The notes: generated by a model not told the origin, from the sequence alone. 64,000 bases of DNA from Arthrobacter sp. ES3-54 (GCF_029504395.1 NZ_JAQFIF010000001.1:434001-498000); one strand, 5' to 3'; shown: positions 52,667-61,494, numbered from the stretch's first letter. Numbers and translations are program-made.

Positions 52667-54352
52667 TCAAGGCTTTAGCTCGACCTTTGTGAAAACTTCA
52701 TTAAGCACCGGCGACGCCGGGTACTTCAGGACCCGGTCCGAGAGCGCCAGTGCCGAGATCGGGAAGGCAATGGGAACCGCGGGCACCGTGGCCGCGATCT
52801 GCGCATTGATGGTCTGGTACTGCGACGTGCGGTCCGTGCCGTCCGGCAGGCCCCGTGCCCGGGCGATCTTGGAAAAGACCTGGGGATCCTGGTAGCCGAA
52901 TTCGCCGGAGTTCGCGCCAAAGAGCGGGCCCACGAAATTGTCGGGATCCGAGTACGAGCCGTTCCAGCCCAGCAGGTGCAGGGCGTGGTCGCCCGGGGAG
53001 GTGACCTTCTGCAGATAGCCGTCTGCCCAGTCCACGGGCATGGGCTTGATGTTGAGCCCGATGGCGGTCAGTTGCCGGCTGATCTCGGCGTACACCTTTT
53101 CCGGCGTCGGCAGGTAGGGCCGGGTGACGTTGAGCGGGTAGTAGAACTTCAGCACCTCACCCTTGTAGCCGGCCTCGGCGAGGAGTTCCTTGGCCTTGCC
53201 CGGGTTGTAGCCGAGCGCAGCGGCGTTGTTGTTGAATCCGCTGAGCTTGGGCGGAACGAACTGGGACGCCTGGGCTGTGTTGTCGATGAAGAACCGGCGG
53301 ATCAGCGTGTCCTTGTCCAGGCCCATCTCGATCGCCTGGCGCACCTTGAGGTTTTGCAGGATGGGAACGTCCTGGTTCATGCCCAGGTACATCACGGAGA
53401 AGGGGTCCCGCTGGATGATCTGCTTTCCGCTCTTGACCAGTTGATCGAAGTTTCCGACCGTGACCGCGTCGTAGGCGTCAATCTTGCCTTCGAGGAGTGC
53501 CTGCATCCGGGTCTGGGGCTGATCGTAGGTCACGAACTTGATGGTCCCGATCTGACCCTTGTCGCCCCAATAGTCCTTGTTGCTGGCCAGGGTGACGCTG
53601 CCCGAGTCCCAGGAGCCGAAAACGTACGGTCCGGTGCCCACCGGGTGGAGGCCGTAGGCGGACATCGGCTGCCCGCCCCGGCTCTGGTTCAGGACATCCG
53701 CGTGCTCGGCGGCGAGGGCCTTCGGCGAAGAGATCGCGAAGGCCGGGAGGGTGAGGGCCTGGAGAAATCCCGTGAAGGGCTGGGTGAGGCCGATCCGCAC
53801 GTTGTCCGGCGCCACGGCTGTGCAGCCCTTGTAGATGGACAGCGGGGCCTGGTCCGCGTGGGCCTTGAACACACCCTTGAATGTGGTGCCCGAGGCCTGT
53901 TTGCGGAGGGCCGGCGAGAAGTTGAACCAGCGGTTGAAGTTGGTGCAGACCGCGGCGGCATCAAACGCCGTCCCGTCCTGGAACTTGACGTTCTCGCGCA
54001 GCTTGAACTCGTAGGTCCGGCCCTCATCGGTCTGGGACCATTCGGTGGCCAGCAGCGGCGTGGGCTCGCCGGTGGTTTGGTCCACGCCCACAAGGCCTTC
54101 CAGGACCTGGCGGGTGACGCGGTAGGACTCGACGTCGGAGACCAAGGCAGGATCGAGCCCCAGCGGCTCCGAGCCGGTGCCGAAGGTGAAGACGGCTGTG
54201 GGTGCAGCGCTGGAGGTTGGTGAGGCGGTTGCGGAGCTGGGTGCCGGGCCGAGGCTGCCCGTGCAGGACGCGAGCGGCAGCACAAGAAGAGCGGCCCCGA
54301 TGCTGGCGGCAATCCGCCGCACTGTCCTGCTGGGCACTGTACTGCTGGGCAC
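52667..54352 (-). CDS. Family 5 extracellular solute-binding lipoprotein (peptide-type ABC SBP), orphan
   Basis: The 561-residue protein has a lipoprotein signal (lipobox PLASC, Cys about 30) and family-5 SBP motifs: ESYRVTRQVLEGLVG, LRENVKFQDGTAFDAAAVCTN, GTGPYVFGSWDSG, and YNPGKAKELLAEAGY. No permease or ATPase genes are nearby. The N-terminus has a 15-base tandem repeat (GCCCAGCAG(T/G)ACAGT) giving three in-frame GTGs; AGAGGTGA upstream supports GTG 54352. Confidence 0.85.
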   Translation of the reverse strand: MPSSTVPSRTVRRIAASIGAALLVLPLASCTGSLGPAPSSATASPTSSAAPTAVFTFGTGSEPLGLDPALVSDVESYRVTRQVLEGLVGVDQTTGEPTPLLATEWSQTDEGRTYEFKLRENVKFQDGTAFDAAAVCTNFNRWFNFSPALRKQASGTTFKGVFKAHADQAPLSIYKGCTAVAPDNVRIGLTQPFTGFLQALTLPAFAISSPKALAAEHADVLNQSRGGQPMSAYGLHPVGTGPYVFGSWDSGSVTLASNKDYWGDKGQIGTIKFVTYDQPQTRMQALLEGKIDAYDAVTVGNFDQLVKSGKQIIQRDPFSVMYLGMNQDVPILQNLKVRQAIEMGLDKDTLIRRFFIDNTAQASQFVPPKLSGFNNNAAALGYNPGKAKELLAEAGYKGEVLKFYYPLNVTRPYLPTPEKVYAEISRQLTAIGLNIKPMPVDWADGYLQKVTSPGDHALHLLGWNGSYSDPDNFVGPLFGANSGEFGYQDPQVFSKIARARGLPDGTDRTSQYQTINAQIAATVPAVPIAFPISALALSDRVLKYPASPVLNEVFTKVELKP

Positions 54353-54481
54353 TCGAGAATCACCTCTGGGAACTGGAAGGTCCGCCGGCTGCGGAACAGC
54401 CCCAGTCTAGTTGACGGCCGGGGCCGACAGCTTTTGTGGCACACCGTCGCCGGCCACCAGCCACGGTTCCCGCAGCACAAA

Positions 54482-54519
54482 AAGCGAAGGCCCGCACCTG
54501 GTGGTGCGGGCCTTCGCTT
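54482..54519. terminator. Intrinsic terminator downstream of the fasciclin gene
   Basis: AAGCGAAGGCCCGCACC (54482-54498) and its exact complement (54503-54519) flank a four-base loop, with A/T-rich ends on both sides. It ends transcription of the fasciclin gene on the minus strand and isolates the SBP promoter. Confidence 0.85.
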
Positions 54520-54572
54520 CTCCTAATGGTCCAGGGAGTCAGGCTGGAGCCGGGCAGGAGGGCTTGGATTGC

Positions 54573-55247
54573 CTACTTGGGCATCAGGACGGAGTCGACC
54601 ATGTAGACAGTGGCGTTGGCGGTCTGGACGCCGCCGCAGACAACGTTGGCGCCGTCGACCTTGAGGGCATCCTTGGTGCCGGTCACCGTGACCGAACCGC
54701 CCTGAACCGTCTTGTGGGTGCCGACAATCTGGTCCGGGGTGATCTTGCCGGGGACCACGTGGTAGGTCAGGATCTTGCTCAGCGTGGCGTCGTCCGTCTT
54801 CAGGGCCTCGATCGTGGCCGGGTCGATCTTCTTGAAGGCGTCATCGGTCGGTGCGAAGACGGTGAATTCGCTGCCGTTGAGCGTGTCCACCAGGTTGACC
54901 TTGGGGTTGAGCTTGCCGGACACAGCGGCGGTCAGGGTGGTGAGAATCGGGTTGTTGGAAGCCGCGGTGGCTACCGGGTCAAGTGCCATGCCCGAGACAG
55001 AGCCGGCACCGCTCGGAACCTTGGCGGCGTAGGCTGCGCAGCCGGAGCCGACAAGGTTGGCAGCCGGATCCATGGCGGCGGCGGAGGCGCTCATGGACGG
55101 TGACGGCGCCATGCTGGATTCCGACGGCGCCGCGGAGGCGGGGGCCGACGAGGCGGTGGTGCTGGATCCGCCGCAGGCAGTGAGGCTGAGCATGGCGGCA
55201 GCTGCGATACCTGCAACGGCGAACGTGGTGCGCTTGATGTTCTGCAT
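54573..55247 (-). CDS. Fasciclin (FAS1) domain lipoprotein
   Basis: The 224-residue protein has a lipobox LTACGG (Cys about 23), an Ala/Ser/Pro-rich linker to about 55, and a FAS1 domain with [11 protein letters not shown] and LTYHVVPGK, plus the terminal [11 protein letters not shown] strand. FAS1 proteins (MPB70-like) mediate surface adhesion. ATG 55247 has AGGAGAAA upstream. A perfect terminator follows. Confidence 0.9.
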   Translation of the reverse strand: MQNIKRTTFAVAGIAAAAMLSLTACGGSSTTASSAPASAAPSESSMAPSPSMSASAAAMDPAANLVGSGCAAYAAKVPSGAGSVSGMALDPVATAASNNPILTTLTAAVSGKLNPKVNLVDTLNGSEFTVFAPTDDAFKKIDPATIEALKTDDATLSKILTYHVVPGKITPDQIVGTHKTVQGGSVTVTGTKDALKVDGANVVCGGVQTANATVYMVDSVLMPK

Positions 55248-55440
55248 TTCGGTTTCTCCTTTGTTGTGCCGATGGTTGCCTGCGGCGAATGTTGCCGCTG
55301 CGGCCTTTCCCGACTGTTGGGCACCGACCCTTGGTTGGTGTCTCAATGGGTATTCGGCTGCTCGGAGGAAACGGATGGGTGCAGATGTGAAATTCTTTTT
55401 TGACCTCTACAAAACCGCTGAAAACTGCTGAAAACGATGA

Positions 55441-55466
55441 GAACCCCGGTCCGAAGACCGGGGTTC
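55441..55466. terminator. Terminator of the tRNA-Leu gene
   Basis: GAACCCCGGTC (55441-55451) and GACCGGGGTTC (55456-55466) form an 11-bp stem with a four-base loop immediately downstream of the tRNA on the minus strand; ACGATGA lies beyond it. Confidence 0.75.
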
Positions 55467-55472
55467 CCTGTG

Positions 55473-55554
55473 TGCGCAAGGGGGGACTTGAACCCCCACG
55501 CCCGAAGGCACAGGAACCTAAATCCTGCGTGTCTGCCAATTCCACCACTCGCGC
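55473..55554 (-). tRNA. tRNA-Leu (anticodon UAG)
   Basis: On the minus strand the acceptor stem GCGCGAG pairs with CTTGCGC (one G-U), followed by discriminator A. The anticodon stem CAGGA/TCCTG encloses TTTAGGT, giving anticodon TAG (reads CUA). A class II variable arm (GTGCCTTCGGGCGT) and the T arm GGGGGTTCAAGTCCCC are clear. CCA is not encoded. Length 82 bases fits tRNA-Leu. Confidence 0.95.
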
Positions 55555-55617
55555 GCGGCGCCGTCGTCGTGCCGGGATAAGAACCCCGGCGGCGGTCGCC
55601 AGGGTCCATTGTACCTA

Positions 55618-56091
55618 TCAGGCGTCGAGTTTCAGGTCCCGGCGAAGTTTGGCGACATGCCCGGTGGCCCGGACGTTGTACTGCGCGACGGCAACCTGGC
55701 CCTCGGCGTCGACAACGATGGTGGAGCGGATGAGGCCTTGGTAGGTCTTGCCATAGTTTTTCTTTTCGCCCCAGGTCGCATATGCCTCGGCGACGGAGTG
55801 GTCCTCGTCGGAGAGCAGCGGGAAGGTCAGCCCTTCGGCGGCCGCGAACGCCGCAAGCTTCCCGACAGGGTCAGGGGAGATGCCCACCACCTCATAACCT
55901 GCGGCCTGAAGCGCGCCAAGGGAATCCCGGAAATCGCAGGCCTGCTTGGTGCATCCGGGTGTGGAGGCCGCCGGGTAGAAATAGATCACGGTCTTCCGGC
56001 CCCGGAAATCGCGCAGGCTGACGTCCTGTCCTTCGGCGTTCTTGAGGGTGAAATCCGGTGCTATAGCACCGGCAATGAGTCGCTCAGGCAC
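55618..56091 (-). CDS. bcp: Thioredoxin-dependent peroxiredoxin (Bcp/PrxQ)
   Basis: The 157-residue protein has the Bcp pattern: APDFTLKNAEGQDVSLRD, YFYPAASTPGCTKQACDFRD (peroxidatic Cys in TPGCT, second Cys five residues on), and LLSDEDHSVAEAYATWGEK. It reduces peroxides with thioredoxin. Start GTG 56091. It is divergent from a MarR regulator. Confidence 0.92.
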   Translation of the reverse strand: MPERLIAGAIAPDFTLKNAEGQDVSLRDFRGRKTVIYFYPAASTPGCTKQACDFRDSLGALQAAGYEVVGISPDPVGKLAAFAAAEGLTFPLLSDEDHSVAEAYATWGEKKNYGKTYQGLIRSTIVVDAEGQVAVAQYNVRATGHVAKLRRDLKLDA

Positions 56092-56191
56092 GGGTGTCTC
56101 CTTGATGAGGTGGGTCGTGAAGTGGGGTGACTATCCAGCGTAGTGAGCCGGTGGACGCCGGACGAATCCGCTGCTCGTTATACTCTTGGGT

Positions 56192-56713
56192 ATGCCTGAT
56201 ATGGATCGCTGGCCCACGGGCCGCCTATTGTCCACGGCAGCACGTCTTGTAGAACACTCCTGGAACGAAAAATTGGGGGCCATTGGCCTGACCCATGCCG
56301 GGGTGATCGCCATGGAAGTGCTCTCGGCGAATGGGCCTATGACACAAGCCCAACTGGCCCAACTCGTCCGGGTCCAGGCCCAGACCATGGGCAAGACACT
56401 GAGCCGGCTGGAAGCGCACGGCCACATTTCGCGGCAGCGCAGCACCTCGGACCGGCGCAGCCACGTGGTGTCCCTGACTGACCAAGGGCGCCAGGCCGTC
56501 ACGGCGGCCGCCGACATGGAACGCTCCGTGCTCGCCGCGACGCCCATTGACCCGGACCTGCTGCGCCAGGAACTCCAGGCCGTAGTCAGGGTGCTGGCAA
56601 CCAAGTCCACGTCCCCGGAGGTCAAGGCCATGGTCACGGGCGCCGAGCCGGGTGCCGCTGCGGCCCCGGGCGTCGCTACCGGGTCCGGCGTCGCCGCCGG
56701 GACCGCCCTCTGA
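56192..56713 (+). CDS. MarR family transcriptional regulator
   Basis: The 173-residue protein has the winged helix (MTQAQLAQLVRVQAQTMGKTLSRLEAHG, wing RQRSTSDRRSHVVSLTDQGR, about 52-110). TATACT at 56179-56184 ends eight bases before ATG 56192, so the mRNA may be leaderless. It is divergent from bcp, raising the possibility of redox-responsive control. The C-terminus is a 25-residue Ala/Gly/Pro tail. Confidence 0.85.
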   Translation: MPDMDRWPTGRLLSTAARLVEHSWNEKLGAIGLTHAGVIAMEVLSANGPMTQAQLAQLVRVQAQTMGKTLSRLEAHGHISRQRSTSDRRSHVVSLTDQGRQAVTAAADMERSVLAATPIDPDLLRQELQAVVRVLATKSTSPEVKAMVTGAEPGAAAAPGVATGSGVAAGTAL

Positions 56714-56775
56714 ACTAGCCAGCGGCCCGAGGGGCTGCACTTCTTCCCTCAGGCCAACCCGCCCCTTGCAGCGAC

Positions 56776-57405
56776 TTAGATCGTCGCGGCCTGGTTCGCC
56801 AGGGTGGCCGCGATGGCGGACATCTTGAGCCCGGTGAGCACCACGGTGAGCAGGATGACGCCGATCGTGGCGCACACCGGGGCGAGTCCGCGCCGCGGGG
56901 CCACCTCGTGGACAATCACCGAGCGGCCAATCACATAGAGCTCCCGGCTGAGGAACACCCACGCCCAATGGAACGGCCGGACCACGCCGTCCTTACGCAG
57001 CCGGTCCCAGTCCAGATACGCCAGGAGCGCGGACACGCCGTAGGCCACGAAGCCGGTGGCCACCAAAAGGAAGTAAGGCGCCGTGAAGATCGACGCAGGA
57101 TCAATGATCTGGACCTGACGCGTGCCCACGGTGCGCAGCCGGAACACCGGGTTCCAGAACATGAGCAGGATGAGGGACACCAGCGGCAGGGCCACAATCG
57201 TCCAGATGTACGGGTTGTAGACCGGCGCCCTGTCACTGATGCGCCTACGCGGCGCCACCAGGTGTTGGGCCGGTGCCGCCGGGAACTGGGGTGCGCTGAA
57301 CTGTCCGGTCCACGCCGAACCGTTCCACCACTGAAGCCGGCCTGAGCCGGCAGGGTCGGGATACCAGCCAGGGCCGGGGGCTGACGCTTTCGGCGGGACG
57401 GTCAT
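56776..57405 (-). CDS. DUF2510 domain membrane protein
   Basis: The 209-residue protein starts with the DUF2510 motif (PGWYPDPAGSGRLQWWNGSAWT, read around residues 12-33) and has four hydrophobic segments afterwards (about 60-200). DUF2510 is an actinobacterial N-terminal module of unknown role, commonly attached to membrane proteins. The start is ATG 57405. No partner gene. Confidence 0.78.
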   Translation of the reverse strand: MTVPPKASAPGPGWYPDPAGSGRLQWWNGSAWTGQFSAPQFPAAPAQHLVAPRRRISDRAPVYNPYIWTIVALPLVSLILLMFWNPVFRLRTVGTRQVQIIDPASIFTAPYFLLVATGFVAYGVSALLAYLDWDRLRKDGVVRPFHWAWVFLSRELYVIGRSVIVHEVAPRRGLAPVCATIGVILLTVVLTGLKMSAIAATLANQAATI

Positions 57406-57596
57406 GGCTGTACATCCTTTGCGGGGCGTGGCGCGTGCGCTTGTTCGATTCACTCTCCGGTTCTAAGACAGAGAGTACCCCAGCGAACCCCAAGGGCTGG
57501 CCCGCCGTTCAGGCGGAAATGGGTAGCCTCGGAGTATCGACGCGCCACCGCTTCGGAGGGACGATTAAAGGGCAGTCACCATGAAGGAGGTCAGTG

Positions 57597-57785
57597 ATGT
57601 GCTACCAGTACAACAAGGATTTCCGGCGGGATGCCAGGAAGGATGCCGCGCGGGAACCTGAGGGACGCCCGGAGCCCCGGGTGGAGGCAAAGGAAGGCAG
57701 GTTCTGGGGCTTCCCGCGCCGCAGCAAGGAGTTCACAGTCGAAGAGCCGGAGAAGGTAGTTGACCGGCCCCGCGAGAAGGTCTGA
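57597..57785 (+). CDS. Small highly charged protein (62 aa), unknown
   Basis: ATG 57597 follows AAGGAGG at an ideal six-base spacing, giving a 62-residue protein starting MCYQYNKDFRRDARKDAARE. It is hydrophilic, rich in Arg, Glu and Lys, with no TM or known motif. The strong ribosome-binding site argues that it is a real gene. A stem-loop follows. Confidence 0.6.
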   Translation: MCYQYNKDFRRDARKDAAREPEGRPEPRVEAKEGRFWGFPRRSKEFTVEEPEKVVDRPREKV

Positions 57786-57804
57786 GGCCACGATGTGACT
57801 CGGC

Positions 57805-57845
57805 GGCCGCTGAACCCCACATTGACATGTGACGGTTCGGCGGCC
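57805..57845 (+). terminator. Stem-loop after the small charged protein gene
   Basis: GGCCGCTGAACC (57805-57816) pairs with GGTTCGGCGGCC (57834-57845) with one mismatch; GTTTCAC follows. It is a modest terminator candidate between convergent genes. Confidence 0.45.
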
Positions 57846-57848
57846 GTT

Positions 57849-58424
57849 TCACGGTTGGGTCGGCCGGCGGAGGCCAATTGCTGCGGAGAGCCCTATGAGG
57901 AGGCCACTTAGCGCCAGCAGGGATCCGGCGACGCTGAGCTGCCCGTCCGGTCCCGAATCACCTCGCCCGGCCGCGGCACCAGGCAGCTGCTCAGCTGAGC
58001 GGCCCGGGTCCCGGCCCCCGTCCGTCGCGGGAGGCGCGGAGGTCGCCGTCGTGATTGCTGAAACAGACGCCGTGGCCGGTGAAGGCGTGTTGTCTTGGTC
58101 CGCTGTTGGAACAGGGTCCGACGTCGGCGGCGCCGGGAGCTGCGCGGGCTTAGTGGGCTGCCCCTGGGACGGCGTTGCCGACGGCTTTCGGGGAGGCGCT
58201 TGGGGAGGCGCAGACCCCGACGGTGGCGGGGCGGAGCTGCCGGGGACAGTCGTGCTGGGCGACAGGGAGGCCGACGGCGGGCCTGGCGTCGGCGGGGTCG
58301 GGCAGAATTTCGCCGGGAGGAGGCCGGCTGGTCCGCAGGGATCGGCCGCTGCGGGCAACGCCAGGACCAGCGGTGATGCCCCGAGCAGAAGGGCCGCGGC
58401 GGATGCGTAACAGGCCTTCCGCAT
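57849..58424 (-). CDS. Secreted/anchored Pro-Ser-Thr-rich protein
   Basis: The 191-residue protein has a signal peptide (MRKACYASAAALLLGASPLV, cleavage likely after AAADP region), a long Pro/Ser/Thr/Ala-rich stalk (about 45-155) and a C-terminal hydrophobic helix (SLLALSGLLIGLSAAIGL) ending with basic residues RRPTQP. That layout is of a wall-spanning, membrane-anchored surface protein, but I see no LPxTG sortase signal. Start 58424 has GGTGAGG nine bases upstream; longer starts exist at 58433 and 58442. Confidence 0.62.
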   Translation of the reverse strand: MRKACYASAAALLLGASPLVLALPAAADPCGPAGLLPAKFCPTPPTPGPPSASLSPSTTVPGSSAPPPSGSAPPQAPPRKPSATPSQGQPTKPAQLPAPPTSDPVPTADQDNTPSPATASVSAITTATSAPPATDGGRDPGRSAEQLPGAAAGRGDSGPDGQLSVAGSLLALSGLLIGLSAAIGLRRPTQP

Positions 58425-58613
58425 TGAGTTCATCCTCACCATCGTAGGGCTACGCCGCCGGCCGGCAGGGAACCCAGGCCCGGTGATGCTGCTTTTCACT
58501 GCCAGAATAGAACCGCCGGGAGGCATATTTGGCGGCAGTGAGTGCCGTCAAAGTCGCTGTCCAATCCCTGACAGGCATTGTAGCCTCGCGGTAAGAACAG
58601 CTTGGGGGAGCAG

Positions 58614-59456
58614 ATGACCAAGAACTCCAGAAGCCGGTCCAGCCGGAGGCGGTGGACCATTGCGATCTTCGTCGTCGTGGGCGCCTTGATCGCCATACCC
58701 GCCGCCGCAATCGGGCACTTCATGATCAGCCAGGCAGTTGGCCGGGTCACTGTGGTCACGGACGCCGATGGAAAAGAGCGCACCGTGTACTGGCGCGACT
58801 ATCCTGGCATCGCAGGAGTTGATCCCCAGAAAATTCTGCAAGGACCCACGCCCCAGGAGGGCCATGCCGCCGGGAATGACATGATCGCGGAGGTCCGGGC
58901 TGCCCTCACGGCTGAGCTTCAGCTGCAGTGGGCGCCCCCGCCGGGTGGCCGGGACAATTTCGACCCTTTTGTCCACCGGATTCAGAATTACTTCGGAGGT
59001 GAATCGCTTCTGACTGCTGTGAATGCGCCTCCATCGCAGAGCACCAGCGTGCCCCGGGCATGGGCGGACAAACGGCGCGCGGTGGAAATCATTGGGACGG
59101 TCATCGCCAGGCACGGATACTCGGCGCCTGTCATCGACACCTTCGACCAATGGACTGATGAGCAGCGCATGAGTGACCTTGGCGGACTGACGCCTGAGAC
59201 ACAGGTGATCGTGTCCGGGATGGCGCAGGGACCCGCTGGCCAGTGGATCTCCTTCAACTTCCAAGACCTCTCGAAGGACACAACCGGGCGATTCCAGGAA
59301 CGCCTCGCCGCTCCTCCCGAGTCTGGCTGGCAGTTGGATACGTTGAGCCTCAGCTATGGCGCCAGCGGGCTCCTGGCAGACGAGGACCGGGAGGAGTTCA
59401 AGAAGCGGCTTGAGCCCTTCGTCGGACTGACGCCTCCCGCGCCCCTGGAAACCTAG
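58614..59456 (+). CDS. Membrane-anchored protein of unknown function
   Basis: The 280-residue protein has an N-terminal basic segment and one TM helix (about 17-42, IAIFVVVGALIAIPAAAIGHF), followed by an extracytoplasmic domain. I recognise no family. GGGGGAG seven bases upstream of ATG 58614 supports the start. It lies in a low-density region of small membrane and secreted genes. Confidence 0.6.
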   Translation: MTKNSRSRSSRRRWTIAIFVVVGALIAIPAAAIGHFMISQAVGRVTVVTDADGKERTVYWRDYPGIAGVDPQKILQGPTPQEGHAAGNDMIAEVRAALTAELQLQWAPPPGGRDNFDPFVHRIQNYFGGESLLTAVNAPPSQSTSVPRAWADKRRAVEIIGTVIARHGYSAPVIDTFDQWTDEQRMSDLGGLTPETQVIVSGMAQGPAGQWISFNFQDLSKDTTGRFQERLAAPPESGWQLDTLSLSYGASGLLADEDREEFKKRLEPFVGLTPPAPLET

Positions 59457-59598
59457 AAAGCGCTCGGTGGCGGTTGCCTCCGGGTGAATCCGCGTTGAAG
59501 GGTCTGTAGGTCAGCCGCCAAGGCAGCCACCCCCGAGGCGGCCGGTACCAGCTCTCGGGTATGAGACTACCCATCCGCAAAACCGATGTGTCAGGCAA

Positions 59599-59700
59599 TC
59601 AGCCCTTGCGTTTCCGGAACCGGCGCACGGCCAGCACGATGAAGGCGGCTATGAATGCGACTGGCAGGAGCGCCAGCGGGTTCCAGCCCTTAAAGCTCAT
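59599..59700 (-). CDS. Tiny single-TM protein (33 aa)
   Basis: A 33-codon frame from ATG 59700 reads MSFKGWNPLALLPVAFIAAF then a basic tail ending RRFRKRKG. GGAAGGGG lies five to six bases before the start. The pattern (one TM helix, strongly basic cytoplasmic end) is like other tiny membrane proteins in this region. Unknown function. Confidence 0.55.
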   Translation of the reverse strand: MSFKGWNPLALLPVAFIAAFIVLAVRRFRKRKG

Positions 59701-59748
59701 TGGTTCCCCTTCCCGTCCGGTGCGTAACGCCAAAGCCCGGACCGCCGG

Positions 59749-60030
59749 TTATCTGTTGATGGCGAATATCGTGATTACGATAATGCCACCGATGAGGTCC
59801 AGCACGCCCAGGATCTTTCCGGCGGTGGCCTTGACCCCGGCTGCTTCGGCCCGCCGGGCCATCATGATCGCTACGAGCCCCATGGCGATACCGAACAGGA
59901 ACAGGCCGATGACGCCGATGATTATGGAATTGCGGCGGTACTTCATTCCCTGCTGCAAGTGGAAGGCGGCTGCCTCCGACTCCGTCGGGCCGTACAGCGT
60001 TCCAGTGTGCAGATCGTTCGACTCGTTCAT
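59749..60030 (-). CDS. Small two-TM membrane protein
   Basis: The 93-residue protein begins MNESNDLHTGTLYGPTESEA and has two hydrophobic segments (about 45-65 and 75-92) separated by RRAEAAGVKAT. GGGGGAT upstream supports ATG 60030. No recognised family. It lies 48 bases upstream of the 33-residue ORF on the same strand, so they may be co-transcribed. Confidence 0.6.
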   Translation of the reverse strand: MNESNDLHTGTLYGPTESEAAAFHLQQGMKYRRNSIIIGVIGLFLFGIAMGLVAIMMARRAEAAGVKATAGKILGVLDLIGGIIVITIFAINR

Positions 60031-60210
60031 GTAAATCCCCCAATTATTTGGCCATCGTCGGCGCAATTGAGAGGCTACTACCTACTGGGTTGTTCGGAAA
60101 GGTCCGTGCCCAGAGGCGCCTGGACGCCGTATGCGCGATTGTCTTTCCGATGCACGACAAGTGCAACGCCGCCTACGGCCCTGTCCCCTTTTTGGGTAAA
60201 CCCTGCGCTG

Positions 60211-60456
60211 GTGATCTTCGGCGCCCTCACGGTGGCCGTCGTCATTGCCGTGATCGTGTCCCTGCTCAAACGAGTGGGAATCCCGACAAAATATGACGCG
60301 GCCCCGGCGCCAGGAAGGGGTCGCGGTGCGCCCGTCTTGGAGGGAAGCGTGGGTCGTGGCGGCTCCAGCCGCGGGCTTTTGCCTCACTGGGCCGTGATCT
60401 TTATCCCGGCCACTGCCCCGGTCCAGGCGCCTGTCGGGTCGGGCCGGGTCAGTTGA
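60211..60456 (+). other. Possible remnant of a small membrane-protein gene
   Basis: In the 353-base spacer 60031-60383 one frame reads WVNPALVIFGALTVAVVIAV followed by SLLKRVGIPTKY, a convincing TM helix with a positive end. There is no good start codon or ribosome-binding site, and the 3' half is antisense to the next gene. It may be a decayed gene; nothing else is evident in the spacer. Confidence 0.25.
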
Positions 60457-60929
60457 GCGCTGACGTACCCCTTCTGCAGTTGGACGATCTGGGACTGCGC
60501 TCTTGAGCAGTCGACTTCGAACACCATGTGTTCGGTTCCGCCTTTGGTGTCCTGGGAAAGGAAAATCTGGGCACGAGGGGTTCCTACGCACGCCGCGGTG
60601 ACGGTGTATGGGCCAGCACTCGCCACGGTGGCGGCTTTGCTGAAGCCTATCCCTGGCCCGTCGGCCGGCCCGGTGTCGGCAAGGAGCACAGACCCTGGCG
60701 TCCTTGCCAGGCGTTGGTGGAGCTCGGCGTAGTTGCTCGCCTCCACGCCCAGAACTCCCGGATCCTTGGCAGGCAGAGAAGGCGCAAGCGGGTGGCTTGG
60801 CCCGGCCGCCGCCGGCTGCGTATCGCCGTCATCCTCATAGGCACAAGCCGTCATGCCGCCGCCGAGCAGCATTCCGACAATGAGTGCCGCAACGCAGCGG
60901 ACTGTTTGTGTTCCCCCAGACCCTGACAT
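60384..60929 (-). CDS. Putative lipoprotein, unknown
   Basis: The 181-residue protein has a signal peptide with lipobox GMTACAY (Cys at about 29), an acidic linker, and a small domain with two Cys (AACVGTPRA and EVDCSRA) that may form a disulfide. No family recognised. It resembles secreted lipoproteins common in Arthrobacter-like genomes. Confidence 0.68.
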   Translation of the reverse strand: MSGSGGTQTVRCVAALIVGMLLGGGMTACAYEDDGDTQPAAAGPSHPLAPSLPAKDPGVLGVEASNYAELHQRLARTPGSVLLADTGPADGPGIGFSKAATVASAGPYTVTAACVGTPRAQIFLSQDTKGGTEHMVFEVDCSRAQSQIVQLQKGYVSAQLTRPDPTGAWTGAVAGIKITAQ

Positions 60930-61021
60930 GGGCAGAGTCTACGGTCCAGTCGCAGAATGGCAAGTGATCCGCCCTGGAGGTTGGCTCCCGTCATGCGGCC
61001 ACTTGACTCCGGCCGTGGGTC

Positions 61022-61165
61022 TTGGGGCGAGAGCGTGTTGAAAGCCGCCGGCGTCGGAGACATTGGGTATTTGTCGTGACGGGTATTTTCTTCGTGATTA
61101 TCGTCGTCACCGGTTTCGTCCTCTGTCTGCGGCGCCAAAAAGTAGTGATGTCGGCCGTCATGTGA
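61022..61165 (+). pseudogene. Decayed copy of the small membrane protein at 63712
   Basis: Bases 61064-61137 encode WVFVVTGIFFVIIVV plus VLCLRRQK and are near-identical in DNA to 63760-63836 (WVFVVTGIFFVIIAG). The upstream part no longer matches: the frame runs back to TTG 61022 through Arg-rich sequence, while another frame resembles the N-terminal coding stretch, suggesting a small deletion near 61063. No ribosome-binding site is visible. Confidence 0.45.
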
Positions 61166-61177
61166 TGGTCCGGGCAC

Positions 61178-61218
61178 AACGAAGGGCGCACCTCTCTGTC
61201 GGAGATGCGCCCTTCGTT
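61178..61218. terminator. Terminator downstream of the CsbD-like gene
   Basis: AACGAAGGGCGCA and TGCGCCCTTCGTT form a long stem (61178-61218 with an inner CCTC/GAG pair). It lies 10 bases past the CsbD-like stop on the minus strand. Confidence 0.8.
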
Positions 61219-61228
61219 TGGGTTAGGG

Positions 61229-61405
61229 TCAGTCCTTCTTGAAGGCGTCCTTGACCTTCTCGCCGGCCTGCTTCAAATCGCCTTTGGCCTGGTCAGTCTG
61301 GCCTTCGGCCTTCAGGCGGTCGTCGCCCGTGGCGTTGCCGGCAGCTTCCTTGGCCTTGCCGCCGGCCTTCTCGGCAGCGTTCTCAATCTTGTCGCCTATT
61401 CCCAT
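61229..61405 (-). CDS. CsbD-like small stress protein
   Basis: The 58-residue protein, MGIGDKIENAAEKAGGKAKE onwards, is Lys/Glu/Ala-rich and ends KVKDAFKKD, matching the CsbD family of small general-stress proteins that are predicted to be extended and helical. AGGAGGAAA precedes ATG 61405. A perfect terminator follows. Confidence 0.88.
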   Translation of the reverse strand: MGIGDKIENAAEKAGGKAKEAAGNATGDDRLKAEGQTDQAKGDLKQAGEKVKDAFKKD

Positions 61406-61494
61406 GGTGTTTCCTCCTCTGGTGTTGGCAGCCGTTCGATCCGGCCATAACACTATCCTAAGCATGCTTACGATCAGGATTTCAAGTCGTTTTT

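Noticed and set aside
52667..54352. Complete peptide ABC transporter operon
   Set aside because: Only the substrate-binding protein is present; neighbours on both sides are unrelated genes.
57581..57660. Alternative frame starting at ATG 57581
   Set aside because: Its start coincides with the AAGGAGG ribosome-binding site of the 62-residue ORF and it has no ribosome-binding site of its own.
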